This document shows positions 5,505 through 14,586 of a stretch of 37,798 nt of DNA, one piece after another. The notes below the pieces were generated by a model. That model was not told the origin of the DNA. It saw only the letters and a list, made by a program, of their open reading frames with translations, and did not search any database. The position numbers and the translations under genes are program-made. Source of the stretch: Prevotella sp. (lineage in GTDB: Bacteria > Bacteroidota > Bacteroidia > Bacteroidales > Bacteroidaceae); NCBI GenBank assembly GCA_017389705.1, contig JAFPEE010000044.1, forward strand, positions 1 to 37,798, in the 5' to 3' direction. The first letter of the stretch is position 1. Each line of letters begins with the position of its first letter.

Positions 5505-6749
5505 TCACTTCTCACTGATCACTTTAGACCGTATCGTTCCTTTTTCCACTCGTGTCTCTATCTCGTCGCCAGGCTTGAGCAGGCTGGGGTCGCGGACGGC
5601 ACGCCCATCCTTGAGGGTGATGCTGTAGCCACGGCTGAGCAGCAGTTGCGGGTCGAAGCCCTGCAGCTGGAGAGTGATGCGTTCCAGACGGTGTTTCTGC
5701 TCTGTGAGTCTGCGCTCGATGGCCATGGGCAGACGGCTTTCTGCCAACTCGATGCGGTGGCGCCCCTCGCTGATGGAGTGTAGGGCGAGGGTAGGGATGA
5801 GCGTGGCCAGCTGACTGATGCGCTGCTGCTGGCTGCGGATGCGCTCGCTGACGTAGTGGGCGATGAAGTCTTCTGCCTGCTCGATGCGGTCCAGGACGTG
5901 GCGCAGACGGTCGATGAGCAGGGTGGCGGCAGCGGTGGGTGTCTTGACATGGATGTTAGCCACCATATCGAGGATGGTCTCGTCTCGGTCGTGTCCAATG
6001 CCTGTGATGACCGGCAGGGGGAACTGGGCTACATTCTCGGCCAGTGCCAGCGTGTCGAAGCCACTCAAATCGGCTGTGGCACCACCGCCACGCAGGATGC
6101 AGACGACGTCGAATGGCTGATGGCTTTGTTCGTAGATTTTATTGAGGGCGGCAATGACGCTTTGTTCCACCTGCTCGCCCTGCATGACGGCAGGGAACAG
6201 TTGCACGGTGAAGCGGAATCCGTAGGCGTTATCCTCCAGCTGACGGCTGAAGTCGCCGTAGCCGGCAGCATTGGGGGCGCTGATGACAGCTATGCGCTGT
6301 GCAAACAAGGGTATTCGCAGTTCGCGCTGCAGGTCGAAGACGCCTTCCTCCTTGAGCTGTCGGATAATCTCCTGCCGACGACGAGCCATGTCGCCCAGGG
6401 TATAGGTGGGGTCGATGTCGGTGACTATCCACGAGAAGCCGTAAGCCTCATGGTACTGGGCATAGACCTGCAGCAGCACTTTCATGCCGGCACGGAGCGG
6501 CTGTCCTGTGGTGCGCTCAAAGTAGGGACGTACCATCTGCCACGTCTGATGCCAGCACTTGGCTGAGGCGCGGGCTGTTGGCGTGTTGGAGCGATCGTCC
6601 TTCTCGATGAGTTCCATATAGCAGTGTCCGCCATGTTCGCGACACTCCGACAGCTCAGCCTCTACCCAGTATTCGTCGGGCAGTTGCATCTCGATGGCTT
6701 CGCGCACCATCAGGTTCAGCTGGCGTAAGGTATAATGGGGCGTACTCAT
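5505..6749 (-). CDS. xseA: exodeoxyribonuclease VII large subunit
   Basis: The ATG at 6749 gives 414 residues, normal for XseA; the GTG one codon earlier is less likely. The N-terminal OB-fold is present (DEYWVEAELSECREHGGHCY with the MELIEKDD strand). It is followed by the catalytic core with AVISAPNAAGYGDF, VCILRGGGATADLSGFD and VITGIGHDRDETILDMVA, which carry the conserved glycine- and Asp-rich motifs. A C-terminal coiled coil is followed by the usual LLSRGYSIT-GRAV-GDEI tail. The enzyme cuts single-stranded DNA from both ends in repair and recombination. The ATG shares one base with the TGA of the upstream S8 protease gene, so the two are co-transcribed and translationally coupled. Confidence 0.95.
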   Translation of the reverse strand: MSTPHYTLRQLNLMVREAIEMQLPDEYWVEAELSECREHGGHCYMELIEKDDRSNTPTARASAKCWHQTWQMVRPYFERTTGQPLRAGMKVLLQVYAQYHEAYGFSWIVTDIDPTYTLGDMARRRQEIIRQLKEEGVFDLQRELRIPLFAQRIAVISAPNAAGYGDFSRQLEDNAYGFRFTVQLFPAVMQGEQVEQSVIAALNKIYEQSHQPFDVVCILRGGGATADLSGFDTLALAENVAQFPLPVITGIGHDRDETILDMVANIHVKTPTAAATLLIDRLRHVLDRIEQAEDFIAHYVSERIRSQQQRISQLATLIPTLALHSISEGRHRIELAESRLPMAIERRLTEQKHRLERITLQLQGFDPQLLLSRGYSITLKDGRAVRDPSLLKPGDEIETRVEKGTIRSKVISEK

Positions 6750-8179
6750 CACTTAACACTCTTATATTTTCCTATCTGGTAGGCTCGCCAGAAGTTGGGC
6801 ACACCGTAGCCGTAGATGTTGTCAGGGTGCTCGTAGTTATTGCTGCTCTGGCGGATGAGCTCGATGACCTGTTCGGCAGTCATATGTGGCAGGGCCTGCC
6901 ACAGACAAGCTGTCAGTCCGCAGACGATGGGCGCAGAGAACGATGTCCCCATGTCGTCCATGATGACGCCACGCCCATTGACCAGACGGGCCGGGGCTCC
7001 GATGGCTACCACGTCGGGCTTGACACGCTGGTCCTGGGTAGGACCGATGCTGCTGAAGGGTGCTATCTTATGCGGCGAGTCGGCCAGCATGGCACCGACA
7101 GTCAGTATGTGGTCGGCATCGGCAGGTACGCCAATCTTCTTCCATGTTCCCATGCCGGAGTTGCCGGCAGAGTTGACAAGGATTATTCCCTTGCGCGCCA
7201 TCAGCGACGCTGAGCGGCTGGCAAAGGAGGTCTGGCCGTCCATCTGCCACTGACGGTAGGACATGCTGGCATGGTCGTACTCGTTATAGCCAAGCGACGA
7301 GTTGACGAGGTCGCAACCCACGGAGTCGGCATATTCGGCAGCCATGGTCCAGTAGTCTTCCTCAACCTCCTGCTCCGTCTGCTGGTCTTCGGAGCGCAGC
7401 AGCCAGTAGCTGGCCTGAGGGGCTGTGCCTATATAGAAATAAGGTATGTTGAGAGCCATGGCTGAAAGTACTTTCGTGCCATGGTCGGTCTCGGCAAAGA
7501 TGCTGGGTGAGGGTGGGGTGACAAAGTCATGATAGCCCAGGATGTCGACGTGCTGGAAGGCAGGAATCCTATCTGCGTTCTTAAAACCTCCGTCGATGAC
7601 GGCTATCATCATGTTCTCGCCATGAAGTCCGATGTCGTGCAGTCGCTGTCCCATGAGCGTGGTGGTCTGCTGGGAGGTCTGTCCGTAGGGGTCGCCGGTA
7701 ACGCTGTCGCGCTCTTCAAAGTGCTCGTGGTATTTTGCTTTGATGGCTGTCGGCGTCACTGAGTCGGGGGCTTGCCAGACCATCTTGCAGGACTTGACGA
7801 AGGGCAGCTGGCTGATGCGCTGGATGAGTGTGGTGTCGGGGATGCGCACAAGCAGTGTGTTCTGCCAGCGGCTCTGTCCGATGACGACGACCTCGTTGTG
7901 CTCAACCATCCTGATGTAACGCTCGGAAACAGGCAGGTCGGTGGAGTCGAGGGGCAGTCCCTGCCTACGGCGGCGCTCGACGCTACGGCGTGAAAGAAAA
8001 CGCATGGGGTGCTCCAGCGAGTAGCCTGTACCCTGCTTGTCGGTGAGTGTCAGACGATAGATGTAGGCAGGTCCGTATTTATACTTGACACGCTGTAGCG
8101 TCTCCTGTTGCGACTCGGCATACAAGCCGGTTGCACAGAAGAGTATGGTTAGCAGTAGAAGGATTCGTCGCATGTGCAT
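6749..8179 (-). CDS. secreted subtilisin-like serine protease (S8)
   Basis: This 476-residue protein has an N-terminal signal peptide (MRRILLLLTILFCATGLYA), best started at the second Met (8173). A propeptide-like region of about 150 residues precedes the catalytic domain. The S8 triad is complete: D196 in MIAVIDGGF, H233 in TDHGTKVLSAM, and S413 in GTSFSAPIVCG, with oxyanion N340 in VNSAGNSG. The protein ends soon after the catalytic domain and has no T9SS C-terminal sorting domain, so it is more likely periplasmic or lipid-independent secreted than a T9SS cargo. Its substrate is unknown. It is the first gene of an operon with xseA and xseB, driven by the promoter at 8200-8207. Confidence 0.9.
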   Translation of the reverse strand: MHMRRILLLLTILFCATGLYAESQQETLQRVKYKYGPAYIYRLTLTDKQGTGYSLEHPMRFLSRRSVERRRRQGLPLDSTDLPVSERYIRMVEHNEVVVIGQSRWQNTLLVRIPDTTLIQRISQLPFVKSCKMVWQAPDSVTPTAIKAKYHEHFEERDSVTGDPYGQTSQQTTTLMGQRLHDIGLHGENMMIAVIDGGFKNADRIPAFQHVDILGYHDFVTPPSPSIFAETDHGTKVLSAMALNIPYFYIGTAPQASYWLLRSEDQQTEQEVEEDYWTMAAEYADSVGCDLVNSSLGYNEYDHASMSYRQWQMDGQTSFASRSASLMARKGIILVNSAGNSGMGTWKKIGVPADADHILTVGAMLADSPHKIAPFSSIGPTQDQRVKPDVVAIGAPARLVNGRGVIMDDMGTSFSAPIVCGLTACLWQALPHMTAEQVIELIRQSSNNYEHPDNIYGYGVPNFWRAYQIGKYKSVK

Positions 8180-8199
8180 TGTAGTTTGTTTTCCGTGTG

Positions 8200-8207
8200 C
8201 AAAGGTA
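8200..8207 (-). promoter_or_regulatory. -7 element for the S8 protease-xseAB operon
   Basis: On the minus strand TACCTTTGCACA fits TAnnTTTG and lies 20-26 bases before the protease start. No TTG at the standard spacing was seen. Confidence 0.55.
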
Positions 8208-8247
8208 CGAAGAAAAATAAAAAATAGCTAATAAATAACAAGGATTA

Positions 8248-8279
8248 TTTGGATATTCGAAGAATAAGCAGTACTTTTG
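8248..8279 (+). promoter_or_regulatory. promoter of the MATE-to-acyltransferase operon
   Basis: TTTG at 8248-8251 and TACTTTTG at 8272-8279 are 20 bases apart, a good match to the Bacteroidetes consensus. The start codon at 8296 follows 16 bases later. It is divergent from the protease promoter. Confidence 0.7.
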
Positions 8280-8295
8280 CACATTATTTTCAGAT

Positions 8296-9642
8296 ATGGA
8301 CAACAAACAAGCTGCTCTGGAATTGGGGACAAAACCTGTTGGAGGACTGCTTATGCAGTATGCTCTGCCAGCTATTGTGGCTATGACAGCCAGCAGCCTG
8401 TATAACATCATAGACCGTGCCATGATAGGTCAGATGGTTGGTCCTGAGGCCATTGCAGGCCTGGGCATCACTTTCCCCTTCATGAATCTCTCGGGAGCCT
8501 TTGGCGCTGCCGTAGGTGTGGGTGCCTCGACGTGTATCAGCGTAAAACTGGGACAGAAAGACTACAAGACCGCTGAGCACCTGTTGGGTAATACGGTGAC
8601 GCTGAACCTCATCATCGGATTCCTGTTCATGGCGGTATGTCTGATATTCCTCGACCCTATTCTGCGTTTCTTTGGCGCCTCAGAAGTGACGCTGCCCTAT
8701 GCCCGTGAGTTCATGGTGGTCATCCTTCTGGGTAACATGGTGACGCACATGTACTTCGGCATGAATGCCGTGCTGAGAGCAGCGGGAAAGCCGCGCCATG
8801 CCATGTATGCCACGCTGTTTACCGTCGGCATGAACATCCTGCTGGTGGTGACTTTCGTGTGGTGGTTGCGCTGGGGCATCCGCGGCGCGGCTCTGGCGAC
8901 TATTACCAGTCAGACGATGGCCCTGTGCTGGCAGATGCGGATATTCAGCAATCCCAAGGAGCTGCTACACCTGAAACGTGGCATCTACAAGCTGCGTGCT
9001 GAACTGGTACGTAACATCATAGCCATTGGCATCTCGCCGTTTCTGATGAATGCTACAGCCTGTGTCATCGTCATCTTCATGAACAACCAGTTTGTGCGCT
9101 ATGGCGGCGATATGGCTGTGGGCGCCTACTCGATAGCCAATAGTGTAGTCATGGTGCTCTTCATGTTCGTCATGGGTATGAACCAGGGCATGCAGCCCAT
9201 CGTGGGCTATAACTACGGTGCAGAGCACTACGACCGTATGTTCCGTTGTTTGTGGCTGACCATCGCATCGGCAACGACTATCCTGCTGATAGGCTGGTCG
9301 CTCTCCATGCTGTTCCCGAATGCGATAGCCCGCGTGTTCACTACTGACCAGACGCTGATAGACATGGCAGCACGAGGCATCAAGCTCAACATGCTGGTGT
9401 TCTTCGTCGTCGGTTCGCAGGCTGTCATCACGAATTTCTTCCAGTGCATCGGCAAGGTGAAAATCTCTATATTCCTCTCGTTGTCGCGTCAGCTGTTCCT
9501 ACTGTTGCCCATGGCCTATGTGTTCCCGCTGATGTGGGGACTTGACGGTGTGTGGTATTCTATGGCGGCCAGTGACTTCGGGTCGTTTGCCATGACTTTG
9601 CCCCTGTTGTGGTGGTATATGAAAAAATTAAAGAGAAGATGA
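8296..9642 (+). CDS. MATE-family multidrug/toxic-compound exporter
   Basis: This 448-residue inner-membrane protein has about twelve hydrophobic segments in two homologous halves, typical of MATE antiporters. The first segment begins at LLMQYALPAIVAMTASSLYN, followed by the diagnostic IIDRAMIGQMVGPEAIAGLG. The second-half equivalent is MNQGMQPIVGYNYGAEHYDR. Length and pattern fit the NorM/DinF group, which exports cationic drugs or lipid-linked intermediates using Na+ or H+ gradients; the real substrate cannot be read from sequence. It is the first gene of a tight operon, and its TGA overlaps the ATG of the next gene by four bases. Confidence 0.93.
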   Translation: MDNKQAALELGTKPVGGLLMQYALPAIVAMTASSLYNIIDRAMIGQMVGPEAIAGLGITFPFMNLSGAFGAAVGVGASTCISVKLGQKDYKTAEHLLGNTVTLNLIIGFLFMAVCLIFLDPILRFFGASEVTLPYAREFMVVILLGNMVTHMYFGMNAVLRAAGKPRHAMYATLFTVGMNILLVVTFVWWLRWGIRGAALATITSQTMALCWQMRIFSNPKELLHLKRGIYKLRAELVRNIIAIGISPFLMNATACVIVIFMNNQFVRYGGDMAVGAYSIANSVVMVLFMFVMGMNQGMQPIVGYNYGAEHYDRMFRCLWLTIASATTILLIGWSLSMLFPNAIARVFTTDQTLIDMAARGIKLNMLVFFVVGSQAVITNFFQCIGKVKISIFLSLSRQLFLLLPMAYVFPLMWGLDGVWYSMAASDFGSFAMTLPLLWWYMKKLKRR

Positions 9643-10256
9643 GTCATATAATTATATGTGTTGGCCGTCAGCTGGGTTCTGGCGGTCATGATATAGCCCG
9701 TATGCTGGCCTTGGACTTCGGTGCCAAGTATTACGACCGTGAGTTGATGAACCTGGCGGCCAAGGAGAGCGGATTCAGCGAGAAGTTCTTTGAGCAGAAC
9801 GACGAGCAGCGTGGCTTGTTCCGTTCGCTGTTCCACGTGCGCACCTCGCACGTTCCCGACAGCAACCTCTACCAGAATAACTTCTCGCAGGAGTCGCTGT
9901 TTAAGTTTCAGAGTGACGCTATTCTGAAGGCTGCCAGCCAAGGCTCGTGCGTCTTCGTAGGACGCTGTGCCGACTATGTGCTGCGTGAGCAGAAGAATGT
10001 GGTGTCGGTATTCATCACGGCATCGATGGATTTCCGTGTTCAGCAGATTATGGCCAAGCAACAGCTGGACCGTATTGCTGCCCAGAAGTTCATACAACAG
10101 TGCGAGGGCAAGCGTGCCGCCTATTACAACTACTATACAGGCAAGAAATGGGGAGCAGCAGAGTCGTATGACCTCTGCATAGATACCTCCGTCCTCGGCA
10201 TTCAGTCGACTGAGAAGCTGATAGCCGACTTCATCCGTAAACGCTTCATGCTATGA
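9639..10256 (+). CDS. cytidylate kinase-like protein
   Basis: I start this at 9639 (MSHIIICVGRQLGSGG), which gives 205 residues and a four-base overlap with the MATE gene, rather than at an upstream ATG inside that gene. The P-loop variant GRQLGSGGHDIA is near the N-terminus, followed by DFGAKYYDRELM, FVGRCADYVLRE and a C-terminal YDLCIDTSVLG strand. This is the pattern of the cytidylate-kinase-like family (Pfam Cytidylate_kin_2). These proteins are common in Bacteroidales and Firmicutes. Members are presumed nucleoside-monophosphate kinases, but their substrate is rarely tested. The genuine Cmk is probably elsewhere. It overlaps the next gene by four bases. Confidence 0.88.
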   Translation: MSHIIICVGRQLGSGGHDIARMLALDFGAKYYDRELMNLAAKESGFSEKFFEQNDEQRGLFRSLFHVRTSHVPDSNLYQNNFSQESLFKFQSDAILKAASQGSCVFVGRCADYVLREQKNVVSVFITASMDFRVQQIMAKQQLDRIAAQKFIQQCEGKRAAYYNYYTGKKWGAAESYDLCIDTSVLGIQSTEKLIADFIRKRFML

Positions 10257-11317
10257 GACATATCCTGTACCACTGCCTGCTGATAGTGCTTGTGTCGATG
10301 GTTGCTCTCCCTGTGTGGAGCGATACGACGATGGTGCATAGGTTGGAGGCCGACGTGGTGCCCAGCGGGGTTATCCAGAACAACCGCTATCTGCGCGGTG
10401 AGAATCCTGATGGCGTGAATATCAAGAACTCGACGACCTTCCGCCTGAAGTATGCCCTGCAGCGGGCAGGTAATCCGTCGGAGGCTGGAGCCTATGCCGG
10501 CATTGGCGTGGGTACGTTGGTGACTGACCGTCAGCTGGGAACACCCTTTCTGGCGTATATCGTGCAGGGAGCGCCTATCGTCAACTTCTCCCGGAGGGTG
10601 TCGCTGAGCTACGAGCTGAACCTGGGCGTTGCCGTCGGATGGAAGGCCTACGAGGCGACAATCAATGAGACCAACCATGTCGTGGGCTCGAAGGTGATGT
10701 CGTATATTGGTGCCGACGTGTTCCTGAGGTTCATGCTGTCGCGTCACTGGGACCTGAACCTGGGCTATGGCTATGCCCACTCCTCCAATGCCAACCTGCG
10801 CATGCCCAACGAAGGCTTTAACACGATGGGCGGACGTGTGTCGCTGGCTTATTACTTCAACCGTAGGGAGGACATCTCCAGAGCATCGCTATTTACCGCC
10901 GAGACTGTGCCCCAAGGCAAGCACTGGGCGTGGGACATAGTGGCTTACGGGGGGTGGAAGAAGCGTAGCCTGGAGAATCCGACAACCTATAGCGTGGCAG
11001 GCATCAGCGTCAGTCCTACCTACAGACTGAACAGTGCCTTTGCTCTAGGGCCGTCGATAGATGGTGTCTACGACGAGAGCGTCAGTCCGAAGATGTCGTT
11101 GGGCTTGCAGGCCCGTGCTGAGCTCACCATGCCCATTTTCCGAGCCAGCGCAGGTATTGGGCGCTATGTGGTGGGAGGACTTGACTGCTTCTATGAGACG
11201 CTGGCCATGAAGATTGACGTGAGCCGTCACTTCTTCTTTAACATCGGCTACTGTCTCTACAACTATAATTATACAAACAACCTGATGCTTGGCATCGGCT
11301 TAAGACTTGGCACATGA
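10253..11317 (+). CDS. PagL-like lipid A deacylase / acyloxyacyl hydrolase family outer-membrane protein
   Basis: This 354-residue protein has a signal peptide ending near LPVWS. The middle resembles the PagL/acyloxyacyl hydrolase fold: repeated amphipathic strands and the hallmark GYAHSSNANLRMPNEGFN at residues 173-190, where H176 and S178 are the expected catalytic His and Ser. PagL removes the 3-O acyl chain from lipid A at the outer membrane. The protein is about twice as long as Pseudomonas PagL, because a second set of strands follows residue 205; that part may form additional barrel strands. It sits inside an operon of envelope and sugar-nucleotide genes. Activity on lipid A is inferred from the motif. 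Confidence 0.82.
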   Translation: MRHILYHCLLIVLVSMVALPVWSDTTMVHRLEADVVPSGVIQNNRYLRGENPDGVNIKNSTTFRLKYALQRAGNPSEAGAYAGIGVGTLVTDRQLGTPFLAYIVQGAPIVNFSRRVSLSYELNLGVAVGWKAYEATINETNHVVGSKVMSYIGADVFLRFMLSRHWDLNLGYGYAHSSNANLRMPNEGFNTMGGRVSLAYYFNRREDISRASLFTAETVPQGKHWAWDIVAYGGWKKRSLENPTTYSVAGISVSPTYRLNSAFALGPSIDGVYDESVSPKMSLGLQARAELTMPIFRASAGIGRYVVGGLDCFYETLAMKIDVSRHFFFNIGYCLYNYNYTNNLMLGIGLRLGT

Positions 11318-11808
11318 AGAAGATAGGTATTATCAGCGATACGCATAGCTACTGGGACCCTAAGTACCTGCACTATTTTGAGCCCTGCGACGAGATATGG
11401 CATGCCGGTGACATCGGCAGTGTGGAGGTGGCTGAGAAGCTGAACGAGTTTCGGCCCTTGCGCGCTGTCTGTGGAAACTGTGACGGTGGCGACCTGCGAC
11501 TGATGTTTCGTGAACTGAACCGTTTTAAGTGTGAGGATGTCGACGTACTGATCAAGCATATCGGTGGCTATCCTGGCAACTACGACTACTCTGTGCGCTC
11601 TATGCTCTATGCCAATCCGCCCCAGTTGTTTGTGGCCGGCCATTCGCATATATTGAAGGTGCAGTTCGACAAGACGCTCAACATGTTGCACATCAATCCG
11701 GGAGCCGCTGGCATACAGGGCTGGCACAAGGAGCGCACGCTGATAAGACTGACCATAGAGGGCAATAAATTTACTGATTGTGAAGTTATTACATTAGGAA
11801 CACATTAA
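11314..11808 (+). CDS. YfcE/MJ0936-type metallophosphoesterase
   Basis: This is a 164-residue cytoplasmic protein with all calcineurin-like motifs of the small phosphodiesterase family: SDTH (residues 8-11), HAGDIG (30-35), the CGNCD variant of GNxD (53-57), H82 in KHIGGYPG, AGHSH (108-112) and the closing NPGAAG. It would bind two metal ions and hydrolyse phosphodiester bonds; the natural substrate of this family is usually unknown. The start overlaps the upstream PagL-like gene by four bases, and rfbB follows 10 bases downstream. Confidence 0.93.
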   Translation: MKKIGIISDTHSYWDPKYLHYFEPCDEIWHAGDIGSVEVAEKLNEFRPLRAVCGNCDGGDLRLMFRELNRFKCEDVDVLIKHIGGYPGNYDYSVRSMLYANPPQLFVAGHSHILKVQFDKTLNMLHINPGAAGIQGWHKERTLIRLTIEGNKFTDCEVITLGTH

Positions 11809-11818
11809 AGCGATAGCT

Positions 11819-12955
11819 ATGAAAAGAACAATCGTCATTACTGGTGGCGCAGGCTTTATAGGAAGCCATGTGGTGCGCCTGTTTGTGAACAAGTATCCCG
11901 ACTACCACATCATCAACCTCGACAAGTTGACCTATGCGGGTAATCTGGCTAACCTCAAGGACATAGAGGACAAGCCCAACTACGAGTTTGTGAAGATGGA
12001 CATCTGCGACTTTGACGCTTTCCTGAAACTGATGCAGGACAAGCAGGTGGATGGCATCATCCATCTGGCTGCGGAGAGCCATGTGGACCGTTCTATCAAA
12101 GACCCCTTCACCTTTGCCCAGACGAACGTGATGGGTACGCTGTCGCTGCTCCAAGCCGCAAAAATTTATTGGGAGTCCCTGCCTGAGAAGTATGAGGGAA
12201 AGCGTTTCTATCATATCTCGACTGACGAGGTGTATGGCGCCTTGGAGCTGACGCATCCTGAGGGTATCGAGCCTCCGTTCACTACGTCGGCATCGTCGTC
12301 AGAGCATCACTTGGCCTATGGCGACCAGTTCTTCCTGGAGACTACGAAATACAATCCCCATTCACCCTATAGCGCAGCCAAGGCATCGTCAGACCATTTT
12401 GTACGTGCCTTCCACGATACTTATGGTATGCCTGTTGTCGTGACGAACTGCTCAAACAACTACGGTCCGTATCAGTTCCCCGAGAAGCTGATACCGCTGT
12501 TTATCAACAATATCCGTCATCGCAAGCCACTGCCGGTCTATGGCAAGGGCGAGAATGTGCGCGACTGGCTGTTCGTCGAGGACCACGCCCGCGCCATAGA
12601 CCTCATCTTCCATGAGGGTAAGATTTCTGAGACCTACAACATAGGCGGTTTTAACGAGTGGAAGAACATCGACATCATCAAGGTGGTCATCAACACCGTC
12701 GACCGTCTGCTGGGTCGTAAGGAAGGCGAGGACATGGACCTCATCACCTTTGTGACTGACCGCGCCGGACACGACCTGCGCTATGCCATCGACTCGTCGA
12801 AGCTGCAGCGCGAGCTGGGCTGGGAGCCGTCCTTACAGTTTGAAGAGGGCATTGAGAAAACTGTCCGCTGGTACCTCGACAACCAGGAGTGGCTGGACAA
12901 TGTCACCTCGGGCGACTATCAGAAGTATTACGATAATATGTACGCTAACCGATAA
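11819..12955 (+). CDS. rfbB: dTDP-glucose 4,6-dehydratase
   Basis: This 378-residue extended short-chain dehydrogenase has the N-terminal NAD-binding [10 protein letters not shown] (from residue 8). The T135-D136-E137 active-site triplet lies in HISTDEVYG, and Y184 and K188 lie in YSAAKA. It converts dTDP-glucose to dTDP-4-keto-6-deoxyglucose, the branch point for rhamnose and for amino sugars such as Fuc3NAc or Qui3NAc. It has the longer loop between the TDE and YxxxK motifs seen in Bacteroidales versions, which explains the length over 350. The rhamnose genes rfbA, rfbC and rfbD are not in this window. The QdtA/FdtA-type gene 1.2 kb downstream would use its product. Confidence 0.95.
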   Translation: MKRTIVITGGAGFIGSHVVRLFVNKYPDYHIINLDKLTYAGNLANLKDIEDKPNYEFVKMDICDFDAFLKLMQDKQVDGIIHLAAESHVDRSIKDPFTFAQTNVMGTLSLLQAAKIYWESLPEKYEGKRFYHISTDEVYGALELTHPEGIEPPFTTSASSSEHHLAYGDQFFLETTKYNPHSPYSAAKASSDHFVRAFHDTYGMPVVVTNCSNNYGPYQFPEKLIPLFINNIRHRKPLPVYGKGENVRDWLFVEDHARAIDLIFHEGKISETYNIGGFNEWKNIDIIKVVINTVDRLLGRKEGEDMDLITFVTDRAGHDLRYAIDSSKLQRELGWEPSLQFEEGIEKTVRWYLDNQEWLDNVTSGDYQKYYDNMYANR

Positions 12956-12960
12956 ACGTT

Positions 12961-14163
12961 ATGAAGAAGATATTGCTTTTGGGCTCAGGCGAACTGGGCA
13001 AGGAGTTCGTGATTGCCGCCATGCGTGCCGGCCAGTATGTCATTGCCTGCGACCGCTACGACAATGCTCCAGCCATGCAGGTGGCTGACGAGCGTGAAGT
13101 CTTTTCTATGCTCGATGGCGACGCCCTCGAGGCTGTAGTCAACAAGCACAAGCCCGACATCATCGTGCCTGAGATTGAGGCTATCCGTACGGAGCGCTTG
13201 TTCAAGTTCGAGGAGCAGGGCATTCAGGTTGTACCTTCGGCTCGTGCCGTCAACTACACCATGAACCGTCGGGCTATCCGCGACCTGGCCTTCAAGGAAC
13301 TAGGTCTGCGTACGGCAAAGTACTTCTATGCCAAGACGTTTGATGAGTTCAAGCGGGCTGCTGACGAGATCGGATTTCCCTGCGTGGTGAAGCCACTGAT
13401 GTCCTCAAGCGGCCATGGTCAGAGCTATGTTCACAATGACGCTGAGCTCGAGCAGGCTTTCAAGGAGGCCATGGAGGAGGGAAGAGGCGATGTCAAGGAG
13501 GTCATCATCGAGGAGTTCATCGATTTTGACTCAGAGTTCACCCTGCTCACCGTTACCCAGCAGCATGGCTTGCCCACACTGTTCTGTCCTCCGATAGGTC
13601 ATGTACAGAAGTCGGGTGACTACCGTGAGTCGTGGCAACCCTATCAGATCAGCGACGAGGCTCTGAAGCAGGCACAGTATATGGCCGATAAGGTGACGAA
13701 GGCACTGACGGGTGCTGGTATCTGGGGTGTCGAGTTCTTCCTGACCAAGCAGGGCGAGGTCATCTTCTCTGAGCTCTCTCCCCGTCCGCATGATACAGGT
13801 ATGGTGACGCTGGGTCACACCACCAACCTCTCAGAGTTCGAACTCCACTTCCGTGCCGTCATGGGCTTGCCTATTGCTGGCATCCATCTGGAGCATGCTG
13901 GAGCCTCGGCCGTCATCCTCTCACCTGTTGAGGCTAACACACCCGTAGACCGCTCGCTGCTGCCCTATAACCTTGAGGAAGCGCTGAAGGAAGACCGCAC
14001 CCGCATCCGCATCTTCGGTAAGCCCGAAGCCCACAAGGGTCGCCGCATGGGTGTCGTTCTGTGCTATGGCGAGGTGGGCGACGATGTCAATGCCCTGCGC
14101 GACAAAGCCAAGCGACTGGCCAAAACCGTGCTCGGCACAGATCCGTACGAGAAGTTAAGGTAA
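12961..14163 (+). CDS. purT: formate-dependent phosphoribosylglycinamide formyltransferase (GAR transformylase 2)
   Basis: This 400-residue ATP-grasp enzyme contains [20 protein letters not shown] at the N-terminus, [47 protein letters not shown], and the metal site in [19 protein letters not shown]. These are diagnostic for PurT, which uses formate and ATP to formylate GAR in purine synthesis, in place of the folate-dependent PurN. It starts 5 bases after rfbB and is followed 18 bases later by the sugar ketoisomerase gene. A housekeeping purine gene is thus embedded in an envelope-sugar operon. Confidence 0.95.
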   Translation: MKKILLLGSGELGKEFVIAAMRAGQYVIACDRYDNAPAMQVADEREVFSMLDGDALEAVVNKHKPDIIVPEIEAIRTERLFKFEEQGIQVVPSARAVNYTMNRRAIRDLAFKELGLRTAKYFYAKTFDEFKRAADEIGFPCVVKPLMSSSGHGQSYVHNDAELEQAFKEAMEEGRGDVKEVIIEEFIDFDSEFTLLTVTQQHGLPTLFCPPIGHVQKSGDYRESWQPYQISDEALKQAQYMADKVTKALTGAGIWGVEFFLTKQGEVIFSELSPRPHDTGMVTLGHTTNLSEFELHFRAVMGLPIAGIHLEHAGASAVILSPVEANTPVDRSLLPYNLEEALKEDRTRIRIFGKPEAHKGRRMGVVLCYGEVGDDVNALRDKAKRLAKTVLGTDPYEKLR

Positions 14164-14181
14164 ATCATTCGCTGCCGCACA

Positions 14182-14586
14182 ATGGAAATAAAACTGATAG
14201 ACCTGCCCAAGATTACCGACCCTCGTGGTAACCTGACGTTTGCGGAGGCTCAGGCAATGGTGCCGTTCGATATCAAGCGTGCCTATTGGGTTTACGACGT
14301 GCCTGGCGGTGAGTCGCGTGGTGGTCATGCCCATAAGCGGCTGAAGCAGTTTGTCATTGCACTGAGCGGCTCGTTCCATGTGACGCTCGATGATGGGCGC
14401 GAACGGCAGACGATTCTATTGAATCACCCCTGGCAGGGCTTGCTCATCGATGTCAATACGTGGAGGACACTCGACGATTTCTCCAGTGGTGCCGTCTGTT
14501 TGGTGCTTGCCTCTGAGCACTACGAGGAGGACGACTACATCTACGACTACGATGAGTTCCTGAAATACGTAGGATGTTTGAAATAA
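14182..14586 (+). CDS. sugar 3,4-ketoisomerase (QdtA/FdtA-type cupin)
   Basis: This 134-residue single-domain cupin has the WxcM/QdtA signature: DPRGNLTFAE, the PGGESRGGHAHKRLKQFVIA metal/active-site segment and NTWRTLDDFSSGAVCLVLAS, ending EEDDYIYDYDEF. QdtA/FdtA enzymes isomerise dTDP-4-keto-6-deoxyglucose to the 3-keto sugar before transamination in dTDP-3-amino-sugar synthesis. The RfbB product made two genes upstream is the expected substrate. Whether the product is gluco- (Qui3N) or galacto-configured (Fuc3N) cannot be told. No matching aminotransferase (FdtB/QdtB) is in this operon. Confidence 0.85.
   Translation: MEIKLIDLPKITDPRGNLTFAEAQAMVPFDIKRAYWVYDVPGGESRGGHAHKRLKQFVIALSGSFHVTLDDGRERQTILLNHPWQGLLIDVNTWRTLDDFSSGAVCLVLASEHYEEDDYIYDYDEFLKYVGCLK

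Noticed and set aside
5856-6566. 236-codon plus-strand open frame
   Set aside because: Antisense to xseA, whose motifs are unambiguous.
6749-8179. S8 protease as a T9SS cargo
   Set aside because: The protein ends shortly after the catalytic domain and lacks a C-terminal sorting domain.
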